Shown here piece by piece: positions 35,594-44,405 of a DNA stretch of 64,000 nt; the stretch's first letter is position 1, and every line of letters begins with the position of its first letter. This DNA comes from CBDDKZ01 sp965230415. GTDB taxonomy: Bacteria; Bacteroidota; Bacteroidia; Cytophagales; JAAEPT01. A model generated the notes under the pieces. It saw only the letters and a list, made by a program, of their open reading frames with translations. It was not told the DNA's origin and ran no database searches. A program made the translations under genes and the position numbers. The stretch lies in contig CBDDKZ010000005.1 in NCBI GenBank assembly GCA_965230415.1, positions 4,526,001-4,590,000 on the forward strand, in the 5' to 3' direction.

Positions 35594-36764
35594 TGAACTC
35601 CGATTATTTAGTCGAGATAGAAAGGCGCTCCTAATCAATTTTATTTTACCCCTCATTTTAGTTTCTCTCTTTGGTTTAATGTATGGTGCTTTTCCAGCAA
35701 AGAAGAACCCCGTCATCGGTGTCTTTTTGGAGGATAAGGACAATACTCCGATTTCAAAACAATGGGTTGCTTATCTCAATTCATATGAACAAATAAAGGT
35801 GCTGTCCTATGATCGGGTTGATACAAAAAGTCCCCGAGTGATCATACACAAAGGATTTAAAGACCTCGATAGTGTGAAAAATCATGTTAGTTTGATATTA
35901 TCCCCGGAAAATGAAATAGAGAACATCACTGTTATGAATGTCGTGGCGGCTTCGTTGGCACCACTTTTAAATTTTAAAGCACGAAATAAGCAAGTGAGGG
36001 GATTACTTGAGCGCTTTCATGGGGAATTGGACAGCGCATCCATTGCTTTTATGAAGGAGCTTATAAAACAAAAACTACCCAAATCGCCAGAGTTTAATGC
36101 CCAGGGAGCACTTGAATTACCCTTTGGTTTAAGTTATAAGGAAGAAGAGACTAAAACACCGATCGGTACTGTACAAGCCATTTCAGGAACGGCGATTATG
36201 TTGCTGTTATTTAGTGTGATTGGATCGGCAGGTGCGTTAATCGATCAACGCAAAGACGGTACATTGGAACGTGTATACTTGTGTGGTATGTCACCCATCA
36301 AAATATTGGTAGCCAAAGGTGGCGCTTTATTGGCAATATCCTTTACACAATTGCTTATTGTTTATCTTTATGGAGCGGCAGTCTTGGGTTACAAAACCGC
36401 GAGCTGGCCTGCACTGCTTTTGCTGGTTGCCTGCGGATCACTCGCATCGACATCTTTTGGACTGGCATTTGCATGTGTGCTCAAAACAAGGAAACAGGTA
36501 GAAGGACTAGCAACGTTGATTATATTATGTATGTCGGCAATAGGAGGGAGCATGGTGCCTTTGTACGTAATGCCGAATATTATGCGCTCCGTTGCAAAAG
36601 CATCGGTTAATTTTTGGTTTATCGAAGGGAACTATGTACTCAATTATGTTACGCCTAATTGGTCGTCTTATATGCAGTCGGTTTTAATTTTGTTTGCCAT
36701 AGGCTCTTTAGTGTCCATTACTACCTTGTTATCAATAAGAAAAGGGTTTTTCGTTAAGAATTGA
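35571..36764 (+). CDS. ABC-2 type transporter permease
   Basis: 397 residues: an N-terminal membrane helix (LLINFILPLILVSLFGLMYG), a periplasmic soluble domain (about 50-200) and a C-terminal five-helix bundle (from VQAISGTAIMLLLFSVIGSA), with a conserved ERVYLCGMSPIKILVAKGG motif after the second helix. This is the YhgE/DrrB-like ABC-2 permease layout. Starts inside the ATPase gene. Whether the transporter handles carotenoids, lipids or something unrelated is not shown; the gene overlap only proves shared expression. Confidence 0.9.
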   Translation: MIRALLINELRLFSRDRKALLINFILPLILVSLFGLMYGAFPAKKNPVIGVFLEDKDNTPISKQWVAYLNSYEQIKVLSYDRVDTKSPRVIIHKGFKDLDSVKNHVSLILSPENEIENITVMNVVAASLAPLLNFKARNKQVRGLLERFHGELDSASIAFMKELIKQKLPKSPEFNAQGALELPFGLSYKEEETKTPIGTVQAISGTAIMLLLFSVIGSAGALIDQRKDGTLERVYLCGMSPIKILVAKGGALLAISFTQLLIVYLYGAAVLGYKTASWPALLLLVACGSLASTSFGLAFACVLKTRKQVEGLATLIILCMSAIGGSMVPLYVMPNIMRSVAKASVNFWFIEGNYVLNYVTPNWSSYMQSVLILFAIGSLVSITTLLSIRKGFFVKN

Positions 36765-36870
36765 GCGCAATTCATAAATCTTTTTTGCGCGCTAAATACT
36801 TTTGAGTATTTTGCGAATAAGTTTCTATTAATAATTTGTGTTCAATTAATTTATTATAGTTTATTTCGAT

Positions 36871-37326
36871 ATGGCAGAGATTAAGCATTTAGTTAAAATT
36901 GAAAGCCCGACGGAAGATGTTTATCGTGCGCTTACAACGCAAGAGGGAATAACATCATGGTGGACTAGTGATGCAGATGTAAAACGCGAAGAAGGAGAGG
37001 TTAGTGAGTTTCGCTTTTTTAAAGGTGCCAGTTTAAAAAGAATGCAAATTATTAAACTTGTCGAAGATGCGCTTGTTAAGTTGAGGTGCATAGAAGGGCC
37101 GGAGACCTGGAAGCATACGGAGCTTCATTTTGTGTTAGATCAGGAAGATGAAGATGGGGCGACTGTATTGCACTTTAGCCATATTGGGTGGCGCTCAAAA
37201 GGAAGTATTTTTCAATTGTGTAGCTTTGATTGGGCCATGTATTTAAATGCATTAAGAAATTATGTAGAGTCGGGCCAGTCGCAATTGGGAAGTGGCGAAT
37301 TACGTCTCGCCAGACATAGCGTATAA
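36871..37326 (+). CDS. SRPBCC-domain protein (AHSA1-like)
   Basis: 151 residues forming one helix-grip fold: the opening VKIESPTEDVYRALTTQEGI and WWTSDADVKR are the N-terminal half seen in AHSA1-like START proteins, and FDWAMYLNALRNYVESG is the C-terminal helix. Members bind hydrophobic ligands or co-chaperone Hsp90 in eukaryotes; a ligand cannot be deduced. It begins 106 bp after the transporter, probably with its own promoter. Confidence 0.85.
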   Translation: MAEIKHLVKIESPTEDVYRALTTQEGITSWWTSDADVKREEGEVSEFRFFKGASLKRMQIIKLVEDALVKLRCIEGPETWKHTELHFVLDQEDEDGATVLHFSHIGWRSKGSIFQLCSFDWAMYLNALRNYVESGQSQLGSGELRLARHSV

Positions 37327-37336
37327 TGAGTACTTT

Positions 37337-38383
37337 TTAGTAGGCCTTTATAAGCTTTGCGTCATACATATGCTCTATTACAGCGACTACCTCCTTTGAT
37401 TTTATTAGGGATTCCTCATAGCAGTAGATAATTTGTTCTTCATTACCCTTCCGTACCTGAGTCAATATAATATGGTCTTGAGGCAATTCACTTACCAATG
37501 AAACTTCATATCGATTTTTATCAATATTGTAAGTGATAATCTGAGAATAAATTCCGTTGATATTCGTTTTGAGGAATAATGGGGAATTCACAAATTCGAA
37601 ACTCAAGGGACTCATATAACCCAGTCCGAAATAAGGATAATGTATTTCTTCAAAAGCTATTTCATGTGAATCCAGCATTTGCTTTAGTTCATTCAACTTT
37701 CTACTTAAAAGCTGATCCGGAAAACATTTATAGTCAATAGTAGTCAACGGTTTCCATTGACCATCCACATCCAGGTAATCCATATTACCAATGCGCAATT
37801 TGTAGTCAAAAGACCTGTCGGCACTTAAGATGTAGCCCGGATAGTAGTATTTTAAACCATAGGTAAGTCCATACAATGCTTCCGCAACCATGGTATAGGT
37901 TCCCAGGCTATATTTATCATATTCGTGATCAAATAACCCAATGATACTGGCAATGCTATCTTCACCGATATCGAAATAGCTCACAGCAATAAGACGACCA
38001 TTGTCGTATATTGCTATCTCATGGGTGTCAAAAAGACTCTTTTCTTCCTCATCAAATAATATTTGATCTAAGCTATCGAAAATATACCCCTTAAAACGAT
38101 GCGTGTGTTGATAGTATAAGAGTTCACGGTCGGAGTCAATAATCGCAGGCTGTATGACAATATCAAAATTAGACTCAATCTTGTTAGCGATCTTGCGCAT
38201 GCTCTTTTTCGGAGAATAGCCCTCAAGATTTAAACGAATATTAACAACAGAATTAAGTTCATTATCCAAACTCAACAGTTTGAATTTATGTAGATAGTTA
38301 CAACTACGGAACCAGCCATCAGCTAAAAACTGATCAAGACTTGAAGGGCTTAATGTGTTAGGAAAATGTAATTGAGCTATCAT
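37337..38383 (-). CDS. Arginyl/leucyl-tRNA-protein transferase-like (ATE/Bpt) family protein
   Basis: 348 residues. The C-terminal GNAT-type half has SYFDIGEDSIASIIGLFDHE, then SLGTYTMVAEALYGLTYGLK and YYYPGYIL, matching ATE domain 2. The N-terminal part keeps LADGWFRSCNY and the GYSPKKSMRKI basic block, where ATE/Bpt enzymes have their Cys-rich segment, but the usual CxxC pattern is reduced to one Cys. In E. coli-type N-degron pathways these enzymes attach amino acids to N-terminal residues for ClpS/ClpAP degradation. No clpS gene is adjacent, and the missing Cys cluster leaves the substrate open. It converges on the SRPBCC gene. Confidence 0.7.
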   Translation of the reverse strand: MIAQLHFPNTLSPSSLDQFLADGWFRSCNYLHKFKLLSLDNELNSVVNIRLNLEGYSPKKSMRKIANKIESNFDIVIQPAIIDSDRELLYYQHTHRFKGYIFDSLDQILFDEEEKSLFDTHEIAIYDNGRLIAVSYFDIGEDSIASIIGLFDHEYDKYSLGTYTMVAEALYGLTYGLKYYYPGYILSADRSFDYKLRIGNMDYLDVDGQWKPLTTIDYKCFPDQLLSRKLNELKQMLDSHEIAFEEIHYPYFGLGYMSPLSFEFVNSPLFLKTNINGIYSQIITYNIDKNRYEVSLVSELPQDHIILTQVRKGNEEQIIYCYEESLIKSKEVVAVIEHMYDAKLIKAY

Positions 38384-38588
38384 AGTTTGAATGCCTATTT
38401 CAGGCCGGCAAAATAAGACTAGCTAAATATACAAATAAAATGCTTAAATAGGTCTAACGCTTATACGAAACTAGGTGAAAACCACAGGATCAGACGATAA
38501 CTAATGTGTTTATGGCGATGAAATGACATTTTTAGTAGACGAAATTTTTTCGGGTATTTTGGGATTCTAATACACACAATTTGCACGT

Positions 38589-39341
38589 TTAATTTGCTCC
38601 CGGTATCCACAGATCGTACTCAAAACTTCTTATCTTATTTTCAATCTCATCACTATATGCACGTATTTTTTGAGGGTCAGAAATATAGTCCGTATAGTAA
38701 CTATTGTCGTAATTGTTTACTTTGACAATAGGTGCATCAAAATAGCGCGCTTTAAAAGCAGCTTCGTATGTAATGCGACTTTTTAAGTTGTTTGGACCAA
38801 CCCAATAATGCTCCTTAAATAAGGTGGCATATAGCTCTTTCGTACTAAAAGTAGCAATATGTACTCTGAATCCGTAAGGATTTATAGGATGGTCGGCAGG
38901 CAGGTACAGCGAAATGGCTGTAATGTCAACATACATACGGGAATGCCTGCTGTCAAATACCAGGTCCTCTCTTAATTCCAGTTCTTGCAGATCAAAAGGA
39001 GTGAGCCGAATCGTATTTGCTGCTTCGGCATCTGTAAAGATCGTAAGGCGATCATTTAATGCTTTCCAGTTCAATATGTTTACAGGCTTTAAAGAATCGG
39101 AGTTGTAAGCTTTGATACTTCCCCTTCGCACTGCACTTATTAAAATTTGAGGCAGGTTATTTTCGCACCCTAAGTAAGGTGTGTTCGCACTCAATTGAAG
39201 GTCCATATGTCTCCATACCGTACGGTGCCAAAGAACGTCGTTGGACCTGATATTATAGTTTCCGTGAGAAGTATAAAAGTCCGGATAGTTTGCAAAAGTG
39301 ATAAAAGGCGAGAATAATAGTACCAAAAGAAGGAGACGCAT
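38589..39341 (-). CDS. Orphan GldN-like protein
   Basis: 250 residues with a short signal peptide (LLLLVLLFSPFITFA). From residue ~35 it follows GldN/PorN: DVLWHRTVWRHMDLQLSANT, LISAVRRGSIKAYNSDSL, then the YVDITAISLYLPADHPINP stretch. GldN is a periplasmic ring component of the T9SS/gliding machine, normally in the operon gldK-L-M-N. Here it sits alone without gldKLM and is shorter than the F. johnsoniae GldN (about 330 residues), so it is probably a paralogue of a second copy elsewhere. Its codons 2-4 can pair with its leader (see the hairpin entry). Confidence 0.75.
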   Translation of the reverse strand: MRLLLLVLLFSPFITFANYPDFYTSHGNYNIRSNDVLWHRTVWRHMDLQLSANTPYLGCENNLPQILISAVRRGSIKAYNSDSLKPVNILNWKALNDRLTIFTDAEAANTIRLTPFDLQELELREDLVFDSRHSRMYVDITAISLYLPADHPINPYGFRVHIATFSTKELYATLFKEHYWVGPNNLKSRITYEAAFKARYFDAPIVKVNNYDNSYYTDYISDPQKIRAYSDEIENKIRSFEYDLWIPGAN

Positions 39342-39371
39342 AGATAGAGTTTAATTCTAGAACGTCTCCTT
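39330..39371 (-). promoter_or_regulatory. Stem pairing the gldN-like leader with codons 2-4
   Basis: On the mRNA, AAGGAGACG (complement of 39363-39371) can pair with CGUCUCCUU of codons 2-4 (39330-39338). The start codon lies at the end of the 24-nt loop. A purine-rich AGGAG could act as a ribosome site that the coding arm would mask. The pairing is exact; the effect is inferred. Confidence 0.4.
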
Positions 39372-39416
39372 GGTGACTTTTATTATGTTGTTAATCAGTG
39401 TTTTACCTCGTTAGCA

Positions 39417-42400
39417 TTAAACCCATTCACAAAGATCTATTAAATACTTTGCAGAACCGTCTCGTAACCAGCCATCTAGCTGTGCTACCTCTTTCAATTG
39501 CTGACCTCTCATTCTTGGTACCACCGTATACCCGCAGTTCAACTCATCGAGTGCCGTCATATCTCCCCAGAGCTTTTCAAATTGAGTAACGGGGTAGATG
39601 TCTTCCTGGCCTTTACCCCAACGCTTTTTTACATCTTTTATGGTGATATAAGTAGGCATTCTTCTGGATGTTCTCCAAACACGATCCTTTACAAATTCCG
39701 TATTATGGAGGTCTTCTTTAGTAAGCTGAAAACAATGAAGCAAATCGTCCAGGTTAACCCAGGTTGTATTTGAATTGTAATAAGTGAGGTTAAACTCAAT
39801 CTCTTCGTTTGGTAATGCCATCCCTTCAATGAGTCTTATTCTGCCATCAATATTGGCTAATCCTCCTCCTCTGTCGTCTATTTTTCGGGTAATCACTTCC
39901 GTGGTAAGCGCATTTCCCGAATTAATGTGCTGACCCAATCGTGCTGGATCTGCATTAGCACCCAGGGTATCAATATTGTGTATCAGTAAATACTTGAGGT
40001 TTGGTCGTTCTTTAAGAAGAGATAACAACGTTCCATTCAGAAACATATTTGGAATCTCGAACCAGTGACCAACAGGGTGTATACATTGGTGGGGTAGGTT
40101 ATCGGTGTAATCTTCGCCTTCACCGTTGCTTAAAGCCCAATTAATCAATGCTTTTCTTAAAGAATCCTGCATTTTTTGTGCCTGTTCATCCAACAATTGT
40201 TGAGGCATTTCTTCCCACAAAAAGCGTAAATCGCGTGTAACAGGAATAAGTCTTTGTCCAACGACCCGTCCTTCAGAAAGGTGGAGTGGTCCCTCATAAT
40301 TGTAATTATCAACATGATGTAAATAAGACTGAATTGCCTGATGTGTTAAATAGCTTGTGGTAAAGACGTGAGCAAGTGGAGTACCGCACAGGCGTCCTAT
40401 TTTTCTACTTTTTGCTAAATGTGATTCGATGAAATTACGGTGTTTACCCTCGATTTTAGCCAATGGGTTGAGTGATTTAACCACTCCGGCACCTTTTGTC
40501 CAGCGGCTGCCAACCCCGCCGGCAAGCGTTACCACAGCAAGCTCCCCATTTTTTAGGGCATTAAGACCGGTATTGTAATCTTCTTTAGCCAACGATTCAG
40601 TCGTATCTACCACTTCATCCTTATTGACATCTCTTATTTTACTGTTAACAGGAAGACGATTTTGAGCCAGCCCAATCCTTCCGGCCTTTAAATCGGCTTT
40701 GATCTGATTATGTAATTGTGCGTCAAAACCGTGATTTTTTAGCAGTTCCGATAAACTTGCTCCTGCTTCAATACCCTTTTGTTTTTGAGGGATCATACGC
40801 TCAAACAGTTCCGGAACAAAGTTGTTGAAACCTGCATTTTGTTGGTAACTGTTACCTAAGAGCTCCAGCTCACTTCGCTGTGCTGCTGTTAGTGTGTGTA
40901 TATCTTTTTTTAACAAGTCCGGTACTGTGAGTTTGTAGTACCCTCCGGGCATAAGCGCGTCGTTTTGCTTGTGCATTTCCCCGTGTGTACCGTTTTCGTT
41001 AATTTCAAAATCGTATATTACAGGCTCCATAGCAAAGGCTACGGCGTGCTGCAACTGCTGTTTTGTCTCTTTCAGGATTTGGGCCAGGTAATTCTGACCT
41101 TCCTTTTTGTGGTCGGGGTGAAAAATGAAGCCCATTCCTCCACCAGACATTCCGCCCATCATCCAGAATCCCCAAAAGTTGTCTCCAAAATGTGTTTCTA
41201 CTTTCTTTATTAAGGTTTCTGTATACATGTTGCTGGTCCAGGGTATGATCTCCTGTAGAGGCTCTTCAAAGTTCTGTTGAGTGAATGCACCCAGGCCTTG
41301 TATATTTCCTTCTTTTAAGGAGTTCACAACGCTATCAAATAGTTTAATTACCTCTTTTCGGGCATTCCATTCCTTTTCCGATCTTAACAGGTGCTTTTCG
41401 GTGACCATTTCCAAAATCGGCCCTACGTCTTGTGCCATACCACCATGAATAATTACCAGGCTATCCTGTAATTTTTTTCTGGTCTTGGCACTTATTTCTT
41501 CCTGAGTCAAAATTGTATGTTTTGGTAGTAAGCGGCCTTTGCTTATACCAAATTCAGGATCGCCGTCTTTGGCTTCAATACCTTGTATGAGCTTTATGCC
41601 GGGCCATACCCCTCCGGAATCCTGCCATCCACCTCCTGAGCCACCAATCCATTCACCCAATATGGCTCTGGCTGCGACCAGTTTTCGTTCTTCTTCCAAT
41701 AAGGGGCCTGTCAAACTTTTTGTTTGACTTGTAGCTCGCATACAAACGCTGATGATTGATGCTAACAGGTTAGTTGACACTGCAAGTCTGGAACCTTTCG
41801 GAATGTTATAAACTTCAGTGACTAGTTCTAAACCTTTATTGGGACCTACCAGGTTATGTAATAAATGGGAGAGAGGAATTCCTGCCCCCTCCATTCCCGG
41901 AGGTACTATACCGGAAGCAATAACGCCAGCTTTTAGGAGGCCTAGGTAGTCCTGGGCAAAATCAAACACATCGTCCAAGGTATCGATCACAGATGAAGTA
42001 TTAAGGTCGATACTTGTGAGCTTTAATACCGGTTCATCTATGACGCGCAAATAAGTGGATATGGGAGGTAAAGGATTACTTGTTACATCTTCATCGCGCA
42101 CACAAAGATTAACAGACACGTTAAGCACCTGAGCTCCCTGCGGAAAATCCATTCCAAGAAAAAATATGTCGCTCCAACCGCAATGTGTAATATCCATTCG
42201 TACGGGCGTACGTTCATGTACGATAGGAAATAATCCCGAGTCCGGGTTTCGATCGACTAATTCTTTTCTGATATGCAAAGGATGGTCGTCGGGATGGCTG
42301 ATTCTAAACATCCATTGGTTGCCCGCTGTTTGTCGTACACTCTTACGAACTTGATCCGCAAGTGTCTGAAAAGCAAGTTGATGATAGGCTTCAGCTAAAC

Positions 42401-42746
42401 CACTGCTTACACCTTCGTTTGCCTCCTCCATTTTAGACTGAACGCGTAATAATACTTTGATTGCTTCTTCGAACCTTCTTTTGAGAATGTGTTCGTAAGC
42501 CTCAAACGGTATAACACTATCGGTATTTACTTTACTGCGATAGGGTAAATAGTATCTATGAATAGCATGTAGAAAGAACAATGCCCTGACCTTGTAATAA
42601 AGGTTGTCATTAGTCTGTCTGAATTGTTCAAGCTTTTTACATTCTTCTAAAAGTTGCTTTGTGTTTAGGCCTTTACATTCAGCTTCCAGTGAACGGTTTC
42701 TAACAGATTCATCACTAGAAATAATTAATTCGATTAACTGACTCAT
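39417..42746 (-). CDS. Fusion of a GHMP-kinase-like domain and a UDP-sugar pyrophosphorylase domain
   Basis: 1109 residues, cytoplasmic. A ~170-residue helical N-terminus precedes a GHMP-kinase-like region: TPVRMDITHCGWSD (residues 180-193), IPKGSRLAVSTN (316-325, in place of the kinase motif P-x-GSGLGSSS), then GGGWQDSGGVWPG (about 372-384) and MMGGMSGGGMGFIF (530-541) as motif 3. After a ~150-residue linker the C-terminal half starts with VTLAGGVGSRWTKGAGVVKS (about 740), the UDPGP-type signature, followed by LLIHNIDTLGANADP. The pair resembles bifunctional sugar kinase/pyrophosphorylases such as FKP, but with kinase first and a UDPGP-type partner. Likely role: phosphorylation and UTP-activation of a sugar. 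Sugar unknown. Likely co-transcribed with the preceding nucleotidyltransferase gene. Confidence 0.8.
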   Translation of the reverse strand: MSQLIELIISSDESVRNRSLEAECKGLNTKQLLEECKKLEQFRQTNDNLYYKVRALFFLHAIHRYYLPYRSKVNTDSVIPFEAYEHILKRRFEEAIKVLLRVQSKMEEANEGVSSGLAEAYHQLAFQTLADQVRKSVRQTAGNQWMFRISHPDDHPLHIRKELVDRNPDSGLFPIVHERTPVRMDITHCGWSDIFFLGMDFPQGAQVLNVSVNLCVRDEDVTSNPLPPISTYLRVIDEPVLKLTSIDLNTSSVIDTLDDVFDFAQDYLGLLKAGVIASGIVPPGMEGAGIPLSHLLHNLVGPNKGLELVTEVYNIPKGSRLAVSTNLLASIISVCMRATSQTKSLTGPLLEEERKLVAARAILGEWIGGSGGGWQDSGGVWPGIKLIQGIEAKDGDPEFGISKGRLLPKHTILTQEEISAKTRKKLQDSLVIIHGGMAQDVGPILEMVTEKHLLRSEKEWNARKEVIKLFDSVVNSLKEGNIQGLGAFTQQNFEEPLQEIIPWTSNMYTETLIKKVETHFGDNFWGFWMMGGMSGGGMGFIFHPDHKKEGQNYLAQILKETKQQLQHAVAFAMEPVIYDFEINENGTHGEMHKQNDALMPGGYYKLTVPDLLKKDIHTLTAAQRSELELLGNSYQQNAGFNNFVPELFERMIPQKQKGIEAGASLSELLKNHGFDAQLHNQIKADLKAGRIGLAQNRLPVNSKIRDVNKDEVVDTTESLAKEDYNTGLNALKNGELAVVTLAGGVGSRWTKGAGVVKSLNPLAKIEGKHRNFIESHLAKSRKIGRLCGTPLAHVFTTSYLTHQAIQSYLHHVDNYNYEGPLHLSEGRVVGQRLIPVTRDLRFLWEEMPQQLLDEQAQKMQDSLRKALINWALSNGEGEDYTDNLPHQCIHPVGHWFEIPNMFLNGTLLSLLKERPNLKYLLIHNIDTLGANADPARLGQHINSGNALTTEVITRKIDDRGGGLANIDGRIRLIEGMALPNEEIEFNLTYYNSNTTWVNLDDLLHCFQLTKEDLHNTEFVKDRVWRTSRRMPTYITIKDVKKRWGKGQEDIYPVTQFEKLWGDMTALDELNCGYTVVPRMRGQQLKEVAQLDGWLRDGSAKYLIDLCEWV

Positions 42747-42761
42747 AGTCTGTTTTATTTT

Positions 42762-43607
42762 CTAGTTTAAATCTTTCGAGACAAAGAATTGCAATAATTC
42801 CGACAGGATATAATCCTTGTCTTTTCCATTGAGCGCTATAGCCAGTTGTGCCTTCATTAAACCATAGTGAACACCTAAGTCAAAACGAAGCGCATGCTGT
42901 TCCATAGCAAGGTACTTTTCGCGATGAGCCAGTATATCCAGGGCGTCGCTCAAACTTATTTTCTTTCCTTCGTTTGCTTCACTGAGCTCCTTAATGATGT
43001 TAAGAACCTCTGGTGTTAACACGTGCATGCCGAAGAAGCAAAGGTAATGTCCCGCTCTCAAACCTGGTACAACAAGTTTTTGTTCAGCTTCTGTAGGTGT
43101 AGGCTTTTCTATGACGTCTCGAACGGTGTATATTTCATTATTTCCCTGTACTCTGGTACCACCCACAACGCCGTATTGGGTGATATAACTTTCCCTGGTC
43201 GGTTGTACGGCAGAAACGGCACAATTTTCTTTTTCTGCCAGTTCTATCAGTTCTTTAGTACTACTCGCTCGTTGTTTTTCAACATATATATGATCGCCAA
43301 CGAGGTGTAAGAAAGGATCGTTTTGAGTGAAAGCTGCAGCGCGTAATAAAGCGTCTCCATAGCCTTTGGGTTCGTCTTGGTATATAAAGTTTATTTGGTC
43401 AGAAAAGGAGCCTATAACTTGTTTATAGGTGTGGTCATCACCCGGGCAAACGACAACGCCGACCTCGTCAATACCTGCCAGTTTAACCTCTCGTATCAAT
43501 ATTTCTAAAACGGTTTTTTTCTCTCCATTACGATCTATCAGGGTTTGAAGCGGAAGTTTCCGCTGTAATGGACTTGCTGCGGTGATTACGGCCTTTCGGA
43601 CTTTCAT
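42762..43607 (-). CDS. GalU-like sugar-phosphate nucleotidyltransferase with divergent signature loop
   Basis: 281 residues. The fold and later motifs follow GalU/RmlA: YQDEPKGYGDALLRAAAF, FLHLVGDHIYV, RDVIEKPTPTEAEQ and GMHVLTPEVLNII. But the N-terminal nucleotide-binding loop, normally G-x-G-T-R with Lys nearby, reads AVITAASPLQRKLPLQTL and lacks the Gly-rich core. So it may be a UTP-glucose-1-phosphate uridylyltransferase with altered binding, or a regulatory partner. It sits 15 bp before the 1109-residue fusion gene in the same direction. Confidence 0.8.
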   Translation of the reverse strand: MKVRKAVITAASPLQRKLPLQTLIDRNGEKKTVLEILIREVKLAGIDEVGVVVCPGDDHTYKQVIGSFSDQINFIYQDEPKGYGDALLRAAAFTQNDPFLHLVGDHIYVEKQRASSTKELIELAEKENCAVSAVQPTRESYITQYGVVGGTRVQGNNEIYTVRDVIEKPTPTEAEQKLVVPGLRAGHYLCFFGMHVLTPEVLNIIKELSEANEGKKISLSDALDILAHREKYLAMEQHALRFDLGVHYGLMKAQLAIALNGKDKDYILSELLQFFVSKDLN

Positions 43608-43809
43608 AAAACAAATGGTGTTTAATTATAGTATGTAATATGGTGATGATGAAGTATAAACCTTTTCTGGTGCCTGGCACCTTAAAGGGCGGTTTAAGCT
43701 TCATTTAAGTGCTAATTAACAAAATACTACGAAACAATACGAGCTCTTTTTATATTCTGTTTTATTTTATTTTATAAACTTCAGAAAAACAGTTGTTTGA
43801 ATGGGAAAA

Positions 43810-44280
43810 TTATATGCCAACGATAAGGCGCTGAAGATCTGCCATGTAAGGCTTAATTAAATCTAATTCCTTATCACTTACATCTCCAATTAATTCTGAT
43901 CTATTCTTTTTAAGCATATTTTCCAGGTCTTTACGATTGGAATTGGACATGTAAGACATGTTTTTTTCAAGCTTAAGATAGGAGTAAGACTGTAAGATTA
44001 ATGGGTACTTTACAATGTTGTTAACTTTCCAGTTGTGTTTTTCAAAAATTTCACGCACCTCCTTATTTTGAGGAATATGTGCTACACTTATATTAAGGTC
44101 ATGCTGCAAACTATCTTCACTGACATGAATGACTTTCAGGTCTTCATGAATCTTTTTGTAGGTTGTTAAGAACAAAAGCACATCTCCGGGTTTAATTTGC
44201 TCCCTGTCCTGTGAATAAGAATTTGCAGAAATGCTAAAAATGATGGTAAGTAAAAGTAATGATCGTCTTGTAATATCCAT
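43810..44280 (-). CDS. Secreted protein of unknown function
   Basis: 156 residues. Signal peptide MDITRRSLLLLTIIFSISAN, cleaved near SYS-Q. The mature part is all-helical with many Lys/Leu/Ser (SYSYLKLEKNMSYMSNSNRK, RSELIGDVSDKELDLIKPYM). No known family, no lipobox. About 200 bp upstream of the sugar nucleotidyltransferase gene and divergent from the BASS transporter. Probably periplasmic. Confidence 0.65.
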   Translation of the reverse strand: MDITRRSLLLLTIIFSISANSYSQDREQIKPGDVLLFLTTYKKIHEDLKVIHVSEDSLQHDLNISVAHIPQNKEVREIFEKHNWKVNNIVKYPLILQSYSYLKLEKNMSYMSNSNRKDLENMLKKNRSELIGDVSDKELDLIKPYMADLQRLIVGI

Positions 44281-44349
44281 GTTTTCACTTTGTTGGATCT
44301 ATTAAAAATAATGAAAAAAAAGAACTGATAGAAACGAAATTTGATGCGA

Positions 44350-44382
44350 TTGTTTAAAGATCTAAAAATCATTCTATTTTTG
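44350..44382 (+). promoter_or_regulatory. Promoter of the BASS transporter gene
   Basis: TTG at 44350-44352, a 22-bp spacer, and TATTTTTG at 44375-44382, an exact TAnnTTTG. The start codon lies 24 nt downstream. Confidence 0.55.
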
Positions 44383-44405
44383 TGGCCTGAACTAATTAAT
44401 TGAAC

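Noticed and set aside
36768..36796. Possible terminator after the ABC permease (GCGCAA...TTGCGC)
   Set aside because: Only a 6-bp stem around a long AT-rich loop and no T-run after it.
43669..43681. Short palindrome GGTGCC-T-GGCACC upstream of the sugar nucleotidyltransferase
   Set aside because: A 6-bp arm with no T-run and no second site; could be chance.
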